18,088 nucleotides of DNA, taken from Pseudomonadota bacterium (GTDB lineage Bacteria > Pseudomonadota > Alphaproteobacteria > Caulobacterales > Caulobacteraceae). Positions 1-6,955 of the stretch are shown here, piece by piece (position 1 is the stretch's first letter; each line of letters begins with the position of its first letter). Position numbers and translations under genes: made by a program. The notes under the pieces are model-generated. The model made no database searches. It was not told the origin of the DNA and worked only from the letters and a program-made list of their open reading frames with translations. The stretch is taken from NCBI GenBank assembly GCA_023409795.1, contig JAEYQX010000023.1:1-18088 (forward strand), in the 5' to 3' direction.

Positions 1-942
1 CCGGCTGCGGCCCCGGCCCCGGCTGCCGCCCCGGCCAACACCGGTTCGGCCCAGGTCGCCGCCTCGGCCCACCTGTCGCCGTCGGTCCAGCGCGTCGTCT
101 CGGAAAACAACCTGAACCCGGCCTCGATCGCCGCCTCGGGTCCGAAGGGCAACATCACCAAGGCTGACGCCATCGCCGCCATCGGTGCTGCCCCGACCGC
201 CCCGGCCCCGGTTGCGGCCCCCTCGGCCCCGCGCGCCGACCACCCGCGCGAAGAGCGCGTGAAGATGACGCGCCTGCGTCAGACCATCGCCCGTCGCCTG
301 AAGGAGTCGCAAAACACCGCGGCCCAGCTGACGACCTTCAACGAAGTGGACATGACCAACGTCATGGCCCTGCGCGCGCAGTATAAGGAAGCCTTCGAGA
401 AGGCCCACGGCGTGAAGCTGGGCTTCATGTCCTTCTTCACCAAGGCTGTGGTCCAGGCCCTGAAGGACCTGCCGGCCATCAATGCCGAGATCGACGGCAC
501 CGACATCATCTACAAGAACCACTACGACATCGGCATTGCCGTGGGCACCGACAAGGGCCTGGTCGTTCCGGTCCTGCGCGATGCTGACGACCTGTCGCTG
601 GCCGGCATCGAGAAGGGTATCGCCAAGCTGGGCAAGGCCGCCCGCGACGGCACCCTGAAGATGGAAGACATGCAAGGTGGCACCTTCACCATCACCAACG
701 GCGGCACCTATGGCTCGCTGATGTCGACCCCGATCCTGAACGCGCCGCAGTCGGGCATCCTGGGCATGCACAACATCGTGCAGCGCCCGATGGCCATCAA
801 CGGCGAGGTGAAGATCCGCCCGATGATGTATCTGGCCCTCAGCTACGACCACCGCATCGTCGACGGCAAGGAAGCCGTGACCTTCCTGGTCCGCATCAAG
901 CAGCTGCTGGAAGACCCGCAGCGCGCCCTGTTGGACCTGTAG
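1..942 (+). CDS. odhB: Dihydrolipoyllysine-residue succinyltransferase, E2 of 2-oxoglutarate dehydrogenase (5' end missing)
   Basis: This is the core E2 subunit that transfers the succinyl group from lipoamide to CoA in the TCA-cycle 2-oxoglutarate dehydrogenase complex. The frame is open from base 1, so the lipoyl domain and start lie upstream; 313 residues are visible. In order: an Ala/Pro linker (about residues 1-20), a peripheral subunit-binding domain (about 23-60, with LSPSVQRVV and the GPKGNITKADA loop), a second Ala/Pro linker, and the catalytic acyltransferase domain from about residue 85 (REERVKMTRLRQTIARRL). The catalytic signature DHRIVDG is intact, with His284 and Asp288 in window numbering. 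The GTG at 259 is an internal valine, not the start. The GIAVGTDKGLVVPV and FTITNGG stretches favour the succinyltransferase over the pyruvate E2. A strong terminator follows, so this is probably the last gene of its transcript or the last before a break. Confidence 0.95.
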   Translation, partial: PAAAPAPAAAPANTGSAQVAASAHLSPSVQRVVSENNLNPASIAASGPKGNITKADAIAAIGAAPTAPAPVAAPSAPRADHPREERVKMTRLRQTIARRLKESQNTAAQLTTFNEVDMTNVMALRAQYKEAFEKAHGVKLGFMSFFTKAVVQALKDLPAINAEIDGTDIIYKNHYDIGIAVGTDKGLVVPVLRDADDLSLAGIEKGIAKLGKAARDGTLKMEDMQGGTFTITNGGTYGSLMSTPILNAPQSGILGMHNIVQRPMAINGEVKIRPMMYLALSYDHRIVDGKEAVTFLVRIKQLLEDPQRALLDL

Positions 943-967
943 GTCAGGACCTGGGTCTGAACGGAAC

Positions 968-1001
968 GACGGCGGCCCCGCAAGGAGCCGCCGTTTCTTT
1001 T
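968..1001 (+). terminator. Intrinsic terminator after odhB
   Basis: Perfect 8-bp stem ACGGCGGC (969-976) / GCCGCCGT (987-994) with a 10-nt loop, followed by the T-rich tract TTTCTTTT. It lies 26 bases after the odhB stop codon. Confidence 0.8.
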
Positions 1002-1063
1002 GCCTTGGGCAGACCGGCCAGACGCGGGCACTATGGTTCCGGGAAAATGAGAAAGACCGGCCT

Positions 1064-1468
1064 ATGGATAGACTGGAAGTCGCCCGTTTCAGCAGCCTGC
1101 CCGAGGCGGAGATGGCGGCGGCGCTTCTCATCCGCCACGGTATCGACGCCCGCCTCCCGGACAGGGATACGGCGACCGTCGTGGCCCATATGCAGCTGGC
1201 TCTGGGCGGTCTGCGTGTCACTGTCCCGGATCATGAGCTTGAGCAGGCCCGCGCCCTGATTGAGGCTGCCCGTCAGGGTCGGTTTGCCGATATGGTGGAT
1301 GCAGACGAGGACGGATGGCGAGAAGGGGCCGTGACCGGCATGGTGGATGACGTGCCCGAAGCCGATGTCCAGGGCGCGCTCAGACCCATGAAGCCAGTGG
1401 TGCAAAAGGTGGGCGCGGTGATCCTGGCTGGAGCCTTGATCCTCTGGATCTGGGATGTCCTGGCCTAG
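1064..1468 (+). CDS. DUF2007-domain protein with C-terminal membrane segment
   Basis: A 134-residue protein. The N-terminal 70 residues match the DUF2007 pattern (putative prokaryotic signal-transducing protein): a short beta strand (LEVARFSSLPEAEMAAALL), then GIDARL, GGLRVTVPDHELEQARALIEAA. Family members resemble PII/ACT-like ferredoxin folds, but no biochemical role is established. After an acidic linker (about 75-100) there is a hydrophobic stretch at about 114-133 (VGAVILAGALILWIWDVL) that looks like a single transmembrane anchor at the extreme C terminus. The start is the ATG at 1064; the ribosome-binding site is weak (GAAAG). The gene stands alone on this strand, between the odhB terminator and a convergent CoA-transferase gene, whose stop codon shares the bases CTAG with its own. 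Confidence 0.75.
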   Translation: MDRLEVARFSSLPEAEMAAALLIRHGIDARLPDRDTATVVAHMQLALGGLRVTVPDHELEQARALIEAARQGRFADMVDADEDGWREGAVTGMVDDVPEADVQGALRPMKPVVQKVGAVILAGALILWIWDVLA

Positions 1469-1491
1469 GTGGGTTTGAGGCCGCCCAGGAC
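1457..1491. terminator. Hairpin spanning two convergent stop codons
   Basis: A 7-bp stem GTCCTGG (1457-1463) / CCAGGAC (1485-1491) encloses both stop codons of the DUF2007 and CoA-transferase genes. There is no T-run on either strand, so termination activity is only suggested by position. Confidence 0.3.
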
Positions 1492-2655
1492 CTCATCTGT
1501 ATGTTGACCCAGACGCGGCGGGGGCGCGTCATAACCTACCGGCGTCTTTGACAGGCGGATGGGAGAGGCGACCGTGCGGACCGGTTGAGCCAGGTCATCA
1601 CGGCTCTGTTCGACGACGAGGCCGCGATGGAGGGCCTGAGGCTCTTCAAAGACCTGATCCACCGTGTTGACGGGACCGCAGGGCACCCCCGCAGCCTCCA
1701 GCGCCGCCATCAGTCCCTTCATGGTAAAGCCGGCGGTCAGGGCCGACAGGCTGGCCGATAGCGCGATGCGGTTCTCGACCCGAAGGGCATTGGTGGCAAA
1801 GCGCGGGTCCTGCCCCAGGGCCTCGACGCCCAGGGCGCGGGCCAGGTTGCGGAACTGTCCGTCATTGCCCACCGCGATGATGACCATGCCGTCCGAACAG
1901 GCAAAGGGCTGGTAGGGAGCAAGGTTCGGGTGGGCATTGCCCATCCGCGTCGGGGCGGTGCCCGAGACGAAGTAGTTGGTGGCCTGGTTGGCCAGGACGG
2001 CGGCCTGGACGTCGAACAGGGCGATGTCGATGTGCTGGCCCTCGCCCGTGGCACGGGCGTGCATCAGGGCGGCGAGGATGGCGTTGGAGGCATAAAGGCC
2101 GGTGAACAGGTCCACGACCGCCACCCCGACCTTCATCGGCTCGGCCCCCGGTGCCCCGTCGGCCTGGCCGGTAATGCTCATCAGCCCGCCCATGGCCTGG
2201 ATCATGTAGTCATAGCCTGCCCGATGGGCGTCCGGCCCGGTCTGGCCAAAGCCGGTGATCGAGCAATAGACCAGGCGCGGATTGATCGCCGACAGGCTGG
2301 CGAAGTCCAGGCCGTATTTCTTCAGGCCCCCGACCTTGAAGTTCTCGACCACGACGTCGCAGGTCCGGGCCAGGTCGCGGATGGCCTCGGCCCCTTCCGG
2401 GCTGGCCATGTCCAGGGTGACTGACTTCTTGCCCCGGTTGGCACAGAAGAAATAGGCCGCATCGCCGCGCCCGCCGTCGCGGGTGGTGGCAAAGGGCGGG
2501 CCCCACTGGCGCGTGTCGTCGCCGGTGCCCGGCCGCTCGATCTTGATGACCTCGGCCCCCAGGTCCGCCAGGGTCTGGGTCGCCCACGGCCCGGCCAGGA
2601 CGCGGGACAGGTCAAGAACGCGAACGCCCGAAAGCGGGCCCTGAAGCTGGGTCAT
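1465..2655 (-). CDS. CaiB/BaiF (class III) CoA-transferase, probable glutarate CoA-transferase
   Basis: A 396-residue class III CoA-transferase, the usual family length. Such enzymes move CoA between carboxylic acids through an aspartyl anhydride on a conserved Asp. That residue is present as Asp182 (VAVVDLFTGLYASNAIL), and the N-terminal family signature GVRVLDLSRVLAGPWATQTLADLGAEVIKIE and the ENFKVGGLKKYGLD stretch are intact. Substrate specificity cannot be read from the family alone. The gene sits divergently beside glutaryl-CoA dehydrogenase, and the mammalian homologue SUGCT makes glutaryl-CoA from glutarate, so glutarate activation is the likeliest role (inference). It starts at the ATG at 2655 with no clear ribosome-binding site, 19 bases after the stop of an upstream small gene on the same strand, which suggests co-transcription and perhaps translational coupling. 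Confidence 0.9.
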   Translation of the reverse strand: MTQLQGPLSGVRVLDLSRVLAGPWATQTLADLGAEVIKIERPGTGDDTRQWGPPFATTRDGGRGDAAYFFCANRGKKSVTLDMASPEGAEAIRDLARTCDVVVENFKVGGLKKYGLDFASLSAINPRLVYCSITGFGQTGPDAHRAGYDYMIQAMGGLMSITGQADGAPGAEPMKVGVAVVDLFTGLYASNAILAALMHARATGEGQHIDIALFDVQAAVLANQATNYFVSGTAPTRMGNAHPNLAPYQPFACSDGMVIIAVGNDGQFRNLARALGVEALGQDPRFATNALRVENRIALSASLSALTAGFTMKGLMAALEAAGVPCGPVNTVDQVFEEPQALHRGLVVEQSRDDLAQPVRTVASPIRLSKTPVGYDAPPPRLGQHTDEVLGGLKPT

Positions 2656-2674
2656 GAAGGCTGTCGATCCGGGG

Positions 2675-2947
2675 TTACAGGCCAGCGTCCCAGACGCCCG
2701 CCTTGCGCATACGGCCCTCCAGCGCCTCGTCGGCGCGGCCGTTCATGTCGGCGGCCAGGGCGCGGATCCTGTCCGAGACGGTCGAGCGGTGCAGGCCCGG
2801 CACCACGGCATGGATGAAGGCGCAGGACGCCAGGCGCAGCAGGGTGAGGCCAAAGCGGGACGAGGCGGCCATGTGCTGGAAATAGGTTTCGCCTACCTCG
2901 CGCGGATGTTCCGTGAACAGTTTCGAAAACGTGCTCGGCATGGTCAT
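2675..2947 (-). CDS. DUF6356-like small protein
   Basis: A 90-residue protein whose pattern FTEHPREVGETYFQHMAASSRFGLTLLRLASCAFIHAVVPGL, followed by TVSDRIRAL, resembles the DUF6356 family seen in alphaproteobacteria. A moderately hydrophobic central stretch (about 33-52) could be a membrane segment or amphipathic helix. No enzymatic motif is visible and no function is established. Translation may start at the ATG at 2947 or at the second ATG two codons on; a G-rich stretch (GGGGGGAA) precedes it. It lies just upstream of the CoA-transferase gene on the same strand and divergent from gcdH, so it is probably expressed with the transferase. The family name is recalled from sequence character and was not checked. 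Confidence 0.7.
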   Translation of the reverse strand: MTMPSTFSKLFTEHPREVGETYFQHMAASSRFGLTLLRLASCAFIHAVVPGLHRSTVSDRIRALAADMNGRADEALEGRMRKAGVWDAGL

Positions 2948-3094
2948 AGCCTATCTTGGTTCCCCCCGACCCACTACCCCGGCCCTGCATTTTGGCCTAA
3001 ACGGGGCCGCACAACAGGGGTTTTGTTGTCGCGCTTCATGAGGGATGCGCGATGATTTGTCACCCGAACCCTTTGAAACGGCAGGAATTAGACC

Positions 3095-4285
3095 ATGGCT
3101 GACGGCACCCAGGCTTCGCAACAGACCTTCCGTTGGGAGGACCCCTTTGACCTGCGCGGCCGCCTGACCGACGACGAGCGCATGGTCCAGGACGCGGCGC
3201 GCGCCTATGCCCGCGATGCCCTGCTGCCGCGCGTGGTGGCCGCCTTCCGCGACGAGACCTTTGACCGTTCGATCATGACCGAGATGGGCGAGATGGGCTT
3301 CCTTGGGGCCATGCTGCCGGAAGTCTATGGCGGCTCCGAAGCCAGCCACGTCGCCTATGGCCTGATCGCCCGCGAGATCGAGGCGATCGACAGCGGCTAT
3401 CGCTCGGCCATGTCGGTGCAGTCGTCGCTGGCCATGTATCCGATCTATGCCTTCGGCTCCGAAGAGCAGAAGATGAAGTTCCTGCCCAAGATGGCGGCGG
3501 GCGAGCTGGTCGGCTGCTTTGGCCTGACCGAGGCGGACGGCGGCTCTGACCCGGCCTCGATGAAGACCCGGGCGGTCAAGGTCGATGGCGGCTATCGCCT
3601 GAACGGGGCCAAATACTGGATCACCAACTCGCCGATCAGCGACCTGGCCATCGTCTGGGCCAAGCTGGACGACAAGATCCGCGGCTTCATCGTCGAGCGC
3701 GACTTCGACGGCTTCACCACCGACAAGATCGGCGACAAGCTGTCCTTGCGCGCCTCGATCACCGGCGATATCGGTCTGAACGACGTCTTTGTGCCCGAAG
3801 CCAACATCCTGCCGGGCGTCCAGGGCCTGCGCGGACCCTTCTCCTGTCTGAACAAGGCCCGCTACGGCATCGCCTGGGGGGCCATGGGTGCCGCCGAGTT
3901 CTGCCTGCACGCCACGCGCGACTATGTGGCCGAGCGGATGCTGTTCGGTCGCCCGCTGTCCAGCCGCCAGCTGGTGCAGAAGAAGCTGGCCGATATGCAG
4001 ACCGAGATCTTCCTCGGCTTTGAAGGGGCCTATGCCCTTGGCCGCCTGCTCGACACCGGGGCCTGGGTGCCCGAGGCCATCAGCCTGATGAAACGCAATA
4101 ACTGCGGAAAGTCCCTGGCCATCGCCCGTGAGGCCCGCGATATGCACGGTGGTGCTGGGATCACCGGCGAGCTGCACGTCATGCGCCACGCCATGAACCT
4201 GGAAACGGTCAACACCTATGAAGGGGCTCACGACGTCCACGCCCTGATCCTGGGCCGGGCCATCACCGGCGAAAGCGCCTTCTAG
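3095..4285 (+). CDS. gcdH: Glutaryl-CoA dehydrogenase
   Basis: An FAD enzyme of the acyl-CoA dehydrogenase family that oxidises and decarboxylates glutaryl-CoA to crotonyl-CoA at the end of lysine/tryptophan-type catabolism. It has 396 residues, typical for the family without a transit peptide. Diagnostic features are the N-terminal FRWEDPFDLRGRLTDDERMV, the GYRSAMSVQSSL stretch holding the glutarate-binding Arg103, the FAD/substrate segment CFGLTEADGGSDP (141-153), KYWITNSP, and the catalytic base Glu376 in NTYEGAHDVHALILGRAITG. A good ribosome-binding site (AGGA at 3083-3086) lies 8 bases before the ATG. It is divergent from the DUF6356/CoA-transferase pair across about 147 bases with no gene. 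It ends 8 bases from a convergent lipoprotein gene, and the two stop codons lie inside one hairpin. Confidence 0.95.
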   Translation: MADGTQASQQTFRWEDPFDLRGRLTDDERMVQDAARAYARDALLPRVVAAFRDETFDRSIMTEMGEMGFLGAMLPEVYGGSEASHVAYGLIAREIEAIDSGYRSAMSVQSSLAMYPIYAFGSEEQKMKFLPKMAAGELVGCFGLTEADGGSDPASMKTRAVKVDGGYRLNGAKYWITNSPISDLAIVWAKLDDKIRGFIVERDFDGFTTDKIGDKLSLRASITGDIGLNDVFVPEANILPGVQGLRGPFSCLNKARYGIAWGAMGAAEFCLHATRDYVAERMLFGRPLSSRQLVQKKLADMQTEIFLGFEGAYALGRLLDTGAWVPEAISLMKRNNCGKSLAIAREARDMHGGAGITGELHVMRHAMNLETVNTYEGAHDVHALILGRAITGESAF

Positions 4286-4306
4286 AGCTCCGCCTATTGC
4301 GGCTCT
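4284..4306. terminator. Hairpin across convergent stops of gcdH and the DUF3313 gene
   Basis: Stem AGAGC (4284-4288) / GCTCT (4302-4306), a two-base bulge, then CGC (4291-4293) / GCG (4299-4301) with a 5-nt loop. It contains the end of gcdH and the TAG of the opposing gene. There is no T-run, so a bidirectional terminator is only a reasonable guess. Confidence 0.35.
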
Positions 4307-5112
4307 GGCGGCTCCTGAGCGGGGTCTTCCGGTGCGGACGTCTTTGGGCGGGCCCCGCTCAGCGCAGGCTCGTACAGGCCGGTGACGAAGCGCGCTGCGA
4401 TCCCTTCAGGGCGGAAGCGCGGTCCAAAGGCGGCACAGGGATCGGGCTCCGGCACGGCCTGGGCTTCCCGATCCTTCGCGGCAAAGGCGGCGGCGACCGC
4501 GTCGGCAAAGGCGCGCGTCAGCTGATGGGCATCGCCGACCCGCGACAGGGATGGGTTGTCCGTCCCGACCACCGTGGCATTGCGCGCGAACACGACCGCC
4601 CCGGCCTGCTGGCCCTGGGGCGTGATCAACTCGGCCTCGGCGGCCAGTCCACCGGTCGTGCCCGGTGCCCGCAACCCGATCGGGCCGGGCAGGAAATAGC
4701 CGGCCACAGCCGAGGCAACCGAACCCGCCTGGCCGGTGGCGCTGATGCGGGTGGCGGCGATCCTGACGCGGGCCGTGTTCGGTGCCGGTGCCTCCAGCAG
4801 GGTGAACCGACGGCTCAGTTCATAGCAGACCTGGCGATCCAGCTCGCGCAGGACCAGGTTGACCTCTTCGGGTTCCAGGCCCTGGCCTGCACCCTCGACC
4901 GAGACGGCCGGTTCGATGTGCAGGGCTGTAATAGCCTGGACAAGGGTGTCATCCCGTCTTTGCCGGATTGAGGCACGCACGGTGTCTGTGCGGGCTGTCA
5001 GGCCGTCATAGCGGCTGAGAAAGCCCGAGTCGGGCTCTGGCGCGGTGGCACAGGCGGCACCGCCAAGGGCGATCGCGACCAGGACGGGCAGATTGCGGCG
5101 CAGGCACATCAT
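4294..5112 (-). CDS. DUF3313-type exported lipoprotein
   Basis: A predicted lipoprotein of about 272 residues. From the ATG at 5112 it begins MMCLRRNLPVLVAIALGGAAC, a short basic and hydrophobic signal with a candidate lipobox Cys at residue 21. The sequence SGFLSRYDGL just after the Cys is the hallmark of DUF3313. The rest contains LELDRQVCYELSRR-like helices, RVRIAATRISAT and a Gly-rich patch, ending in a Pro/Glu-rich tail. The family has no known biochemical role; envelope localisation is inferred. The frame is open up to an ATG at 5175, but that adds 21 residues ahead of the signal peptide and has no ribosome-binding site, so 5112 (or the adjacent ATG at 5109) is preferred. Divergent from the downstream protease gene. 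Confidence 0.75.
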   Translation of the reverse strand: MMCLRRNLPVLVAIALGGAACATAPEPDSGFLSRYDGLTARTDTVRASIRQRRDDTLVQAITALHIEPAVSVEGAGQGLEPEEVNLVLRELDRQVCYELSRRFTLLEAPAPNTARVRIAATRISATGQAGSVASAVAGYFLPGPIGLRAPGTTGGLAAEAELITPQGQQAGAVVFARNATVVGTDNPSLSRVGDAHQLTRAFADAVAAAFAAKDREAQAVPEPDPCAAFGPRFRPEGIAARFVTGLYEPALSGARPKTSAPEDPAQEPPEPQ

Positions 5113-5311
5113 GGAGCTCGGTGCGACCTCGGCTGGAATAAGCCATAACGCCTTTATCAGACCGTTGTTCCTCATAGAATATGCAGCGCGACGTCACAGG
5201 TCAGGCGCATCGGGGCAACTGTCGGGGCGGCCCGCCGTTTGGTGACGGCCATGGATAGTCGTCAGCGGCGATCAGTCGCGCTAGGCTGGACTGACACCTG
5301 AGGGAACGCTG

Positions 5312-6679
5312 ATGAAACGACTGGACATTGTGGCCACGCGAAACCCGGCCCTGACCGTGGCCCTGATGGGCCTGTCCGTGCTGGGCGTGTCTGCGCTGGG
5401 CGCGGGCGACGCCGGTGCCAAGGTCGCCCCGCATCAGGTCCAGGTCGCCACAGCCCAGGGCCTCCCCTATGGTGCACAGCGCGGGGTCGTCACCTTTGCC
5501 GCGGGCCTGGATGCCAGCCTGCCCGCCGTGGTCCAGGTCACGACCCTGGGCCAGTCGCGCGGCCCGGCCTCGGACACGGACCCCAAGCCCTCCCAGGGCG
5601 GCTCGGGCGTCATCATCGACGCGGCGCGCGGCATCATCGTCACCAATCACCACGTCATCGAGAACGGCCAGAAGTTCACCGTGGACCTGATCGACGGGCG
5701 GCTGTTCGACGCCGTCCTGGTCGGGTCGGACAAGGCCACCGACATCGCGGTGCTGAAGATCGAGGCCCCTGGCCTGGCCCAGGTCGAGACGGTGGATTCC
5801 GACACGCTTAGGACCGGCGACCTGGCCTTTGCCGTGGGCTATCCGATGGGGCTGGACCAGACCCTGACCATGGGCGTCATCTCGGGGCTGAACCGCTCGG
5901 GCATGGGCGATGCGATCGAGGACTATATCCAGACCGACGCAGCGGTGAACCAGGGCAACTCGGGCGGGCCCCTGCTGGACAGTCGCGGCCGCCTGATCGG
6001 CATCAATACCGCCATCCTGTCGGGCGGCTTTGGCGGGGGCAATGACGGCATCGCCTTTGCCGTGCCGACCCGCATCATGCAGTTTGTGGTCGGGCAGCTG
6101 ATGGAGACCGGCGAGGTCCGGCGCGGCCAGATCGGCACCAGCCTGGGCTCCCTGACCGCCGAGCGCGCGCGCGAGCTGGGCCTGAAGATCGTGCGCGGGG
6201 CCATTGTCCATGACGTCATGCCCGGCTCTCCGGCCGAGCAGGCGGGCCTTGTGCGCGGCGACATCATCACCCGCATCGACAGCCGCCCGGTCTCCAATGC
6301 CGGATCGGTCCTGGCCACGGTCGGCATTGCCGGGCCGGGCACCCGAATGCCGGTCACCTACCTGCGCCAGGGCCAGGAAGCCCAGGCCTCGGTCGAGATC
6401 CGCATCCGCGAGCCGGGCCAGGTCCACCTGGGCCGTGACAGCCTGATGGCCCGGGGCCTGACCGTCCGCGCCCATGACAGCGGGGCCCAGGTCACCGTGG
6501 TCGAGGGGGGATCGCCGGCCAGCCGCGCCGGGCTCCAGGCCGGGGACGTCATCACCCGCGCCCAGGGCCGTGCGGTCCAGGGCCTGCCGGGCCTTGCCCG
6601 ATCCCTGTCGGGAGCCACGGCCATCGACCTGTCGGTGCTGCGCGACGGTGAAAGCGTCAGCCTGTCGCTGGAAGCCTAG
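5312..6679 (+). CDS. Do/HtrA-family periplasmic serine endoprotease (DegP/DegQ/MucD-like)
   Basis: A 455-residue trypsin-like protease/chaperone of envelope quality control. It has an N-terminal hydrophobic export signal (about 10-37, ending GAGDAGA), a protease domain (about 60-265) and two PDZ domains (about 272-365 and 375-455). The catalytic triad is complete: His114 (TNHHVIENG), Asp144 (ATDIAVLKI) and Ser217 (GNSGGPLL). The PDZ units carry typical GSPAEQAGLVRGDIITRID and GSPASRAGLQAGDVITRAQG motifs. A good ribosome-binding site (GAGGGAA, 5300-5306) lies 5 bases before the ATG. The sequence does not settle whether it corresponds to DegP, DegQ or MucD, so no symbol is given. It stands alone between two divergent or convergent minus-strand genes. 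Confidence 0.93.
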   Translation: MKRLDIVATRNPALTVALMGLSVLGVSALGAGDAGAKVAPHQVQVATAQGLPYGAQRGVVTFAAGLDASLPAVVQVTTLGQSRGPASDTDPKPSQGGSGVIIDAARGIIVTNHHVIENGQKFTVDLIDGRLFDAVLVGSDKATDIAVLKIEAPGLAQVETVDSDTLRTGDLAFAVGYPMGLDQTLTMGVISGLNRSGMGDAIEDYIQTDAAVNQGNSGGPLLDSRGRLIGINTAILSGGFGGGNDGIAFAVPTRIMQFVVGQLMETGEVRRGQIGTSLGSLTAERARELGLKIVRGAIVHDVMPGSPAEQAGLVRGDIITRIDSRPVSNAGSVLATVGIAGPGTRMPVTYLRQGQEAQASVEIRIREPGQVHLGRDSLMARGLTVRAHDSGAQVTVVEGGSPASRAGLQAGDVITRAQGRAVQGLPGLARSLSGATAIDLSVLRDGESVSLSLEA

Positions 6680-6690
6680 CCCGGACAGCA

Positions 6691-6734
6691 AAACGCCCGC
6701 GCTGCCGGGAGGGGAGGAGCAGACGCGGGCGCTG
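6691..6734 (-). terminator. Hairpin terminator candidate, best oriented for the minus strand
   Basis: Stem CGCCCGCG (6694-6701) / CGCGGGCG (6724-6731). Read on the minus strand the hairpin is followed by TTTTGC, so it fits termination of transcripts from fabA-fabB, though it lies about 220 bases past the fabB stop. On the plus strand, 14 bases after the protease stop codon, it has no T-run. Confidence 0.5.
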
Positions 6735-6784
6735 TACGCTTGATGTCCTGTTACTTCAGGACCGGCCCGCCAGAGCCCGTAACG

Positions 6785-6835
6785 CGGAAAAATCCGGGGG
6801 GCTGGGGGGGCTGTTCAGGGTCCGGGACTTTTCCG
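6785..6835 (+). other. Inverted repeat enclosing four G-tracts (potential G-quadruplex)
   Basis: G-tracts of 6, 7, 3 and 3 bases at 6796-6801, 6804-6810, 6818-6820 and 6824-6826 are separated by loops of 2, 7 and 3 bases, meeting the usual G-quadruplex pattern on the plus strand. They lie inside an inverted repeat (6785-6795 with 6825-6835, one mismatch). The rest of the 276-base gap between the protease and fabB genes (6680-6955) holds the hairpin at 6691-6734 and a small GAAG/CTTC hairpin near 6915-6931; no gene was seen. Confidence 0.5.
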
Positions 6836-6955
6836 AACTCCGGCAGGCCGATGTTCGTCTAATCCCACCCCAAACGGGCCGAGTAAGGACCGAATCTTGG
6901 TCTTTTCGTGTTCGACGAAGGGGCTTCGCCGAGTGGCGGCCCCCCGGCGAGCGGA

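Noticed and set aside
2951..4240. Long open frame on the minus strand opposite gcdH (429 codons)
   Set aside because: It is the mirror of a codon-biased high-GC gene; the translation is rich in His, Gly, Asp and Ala with no family motif, while the plus strand encodes a complete glutaryl-CoA dehydrogenase.
5201..6691. Long open frame opposite the HtrA gene (496 codons)
   Set aside because: Composition is typical of antisense high-GC shadow (His/Gly/Arg/Gln-rich) and the plus strand has a complete catalytic triad and PDZ domains.
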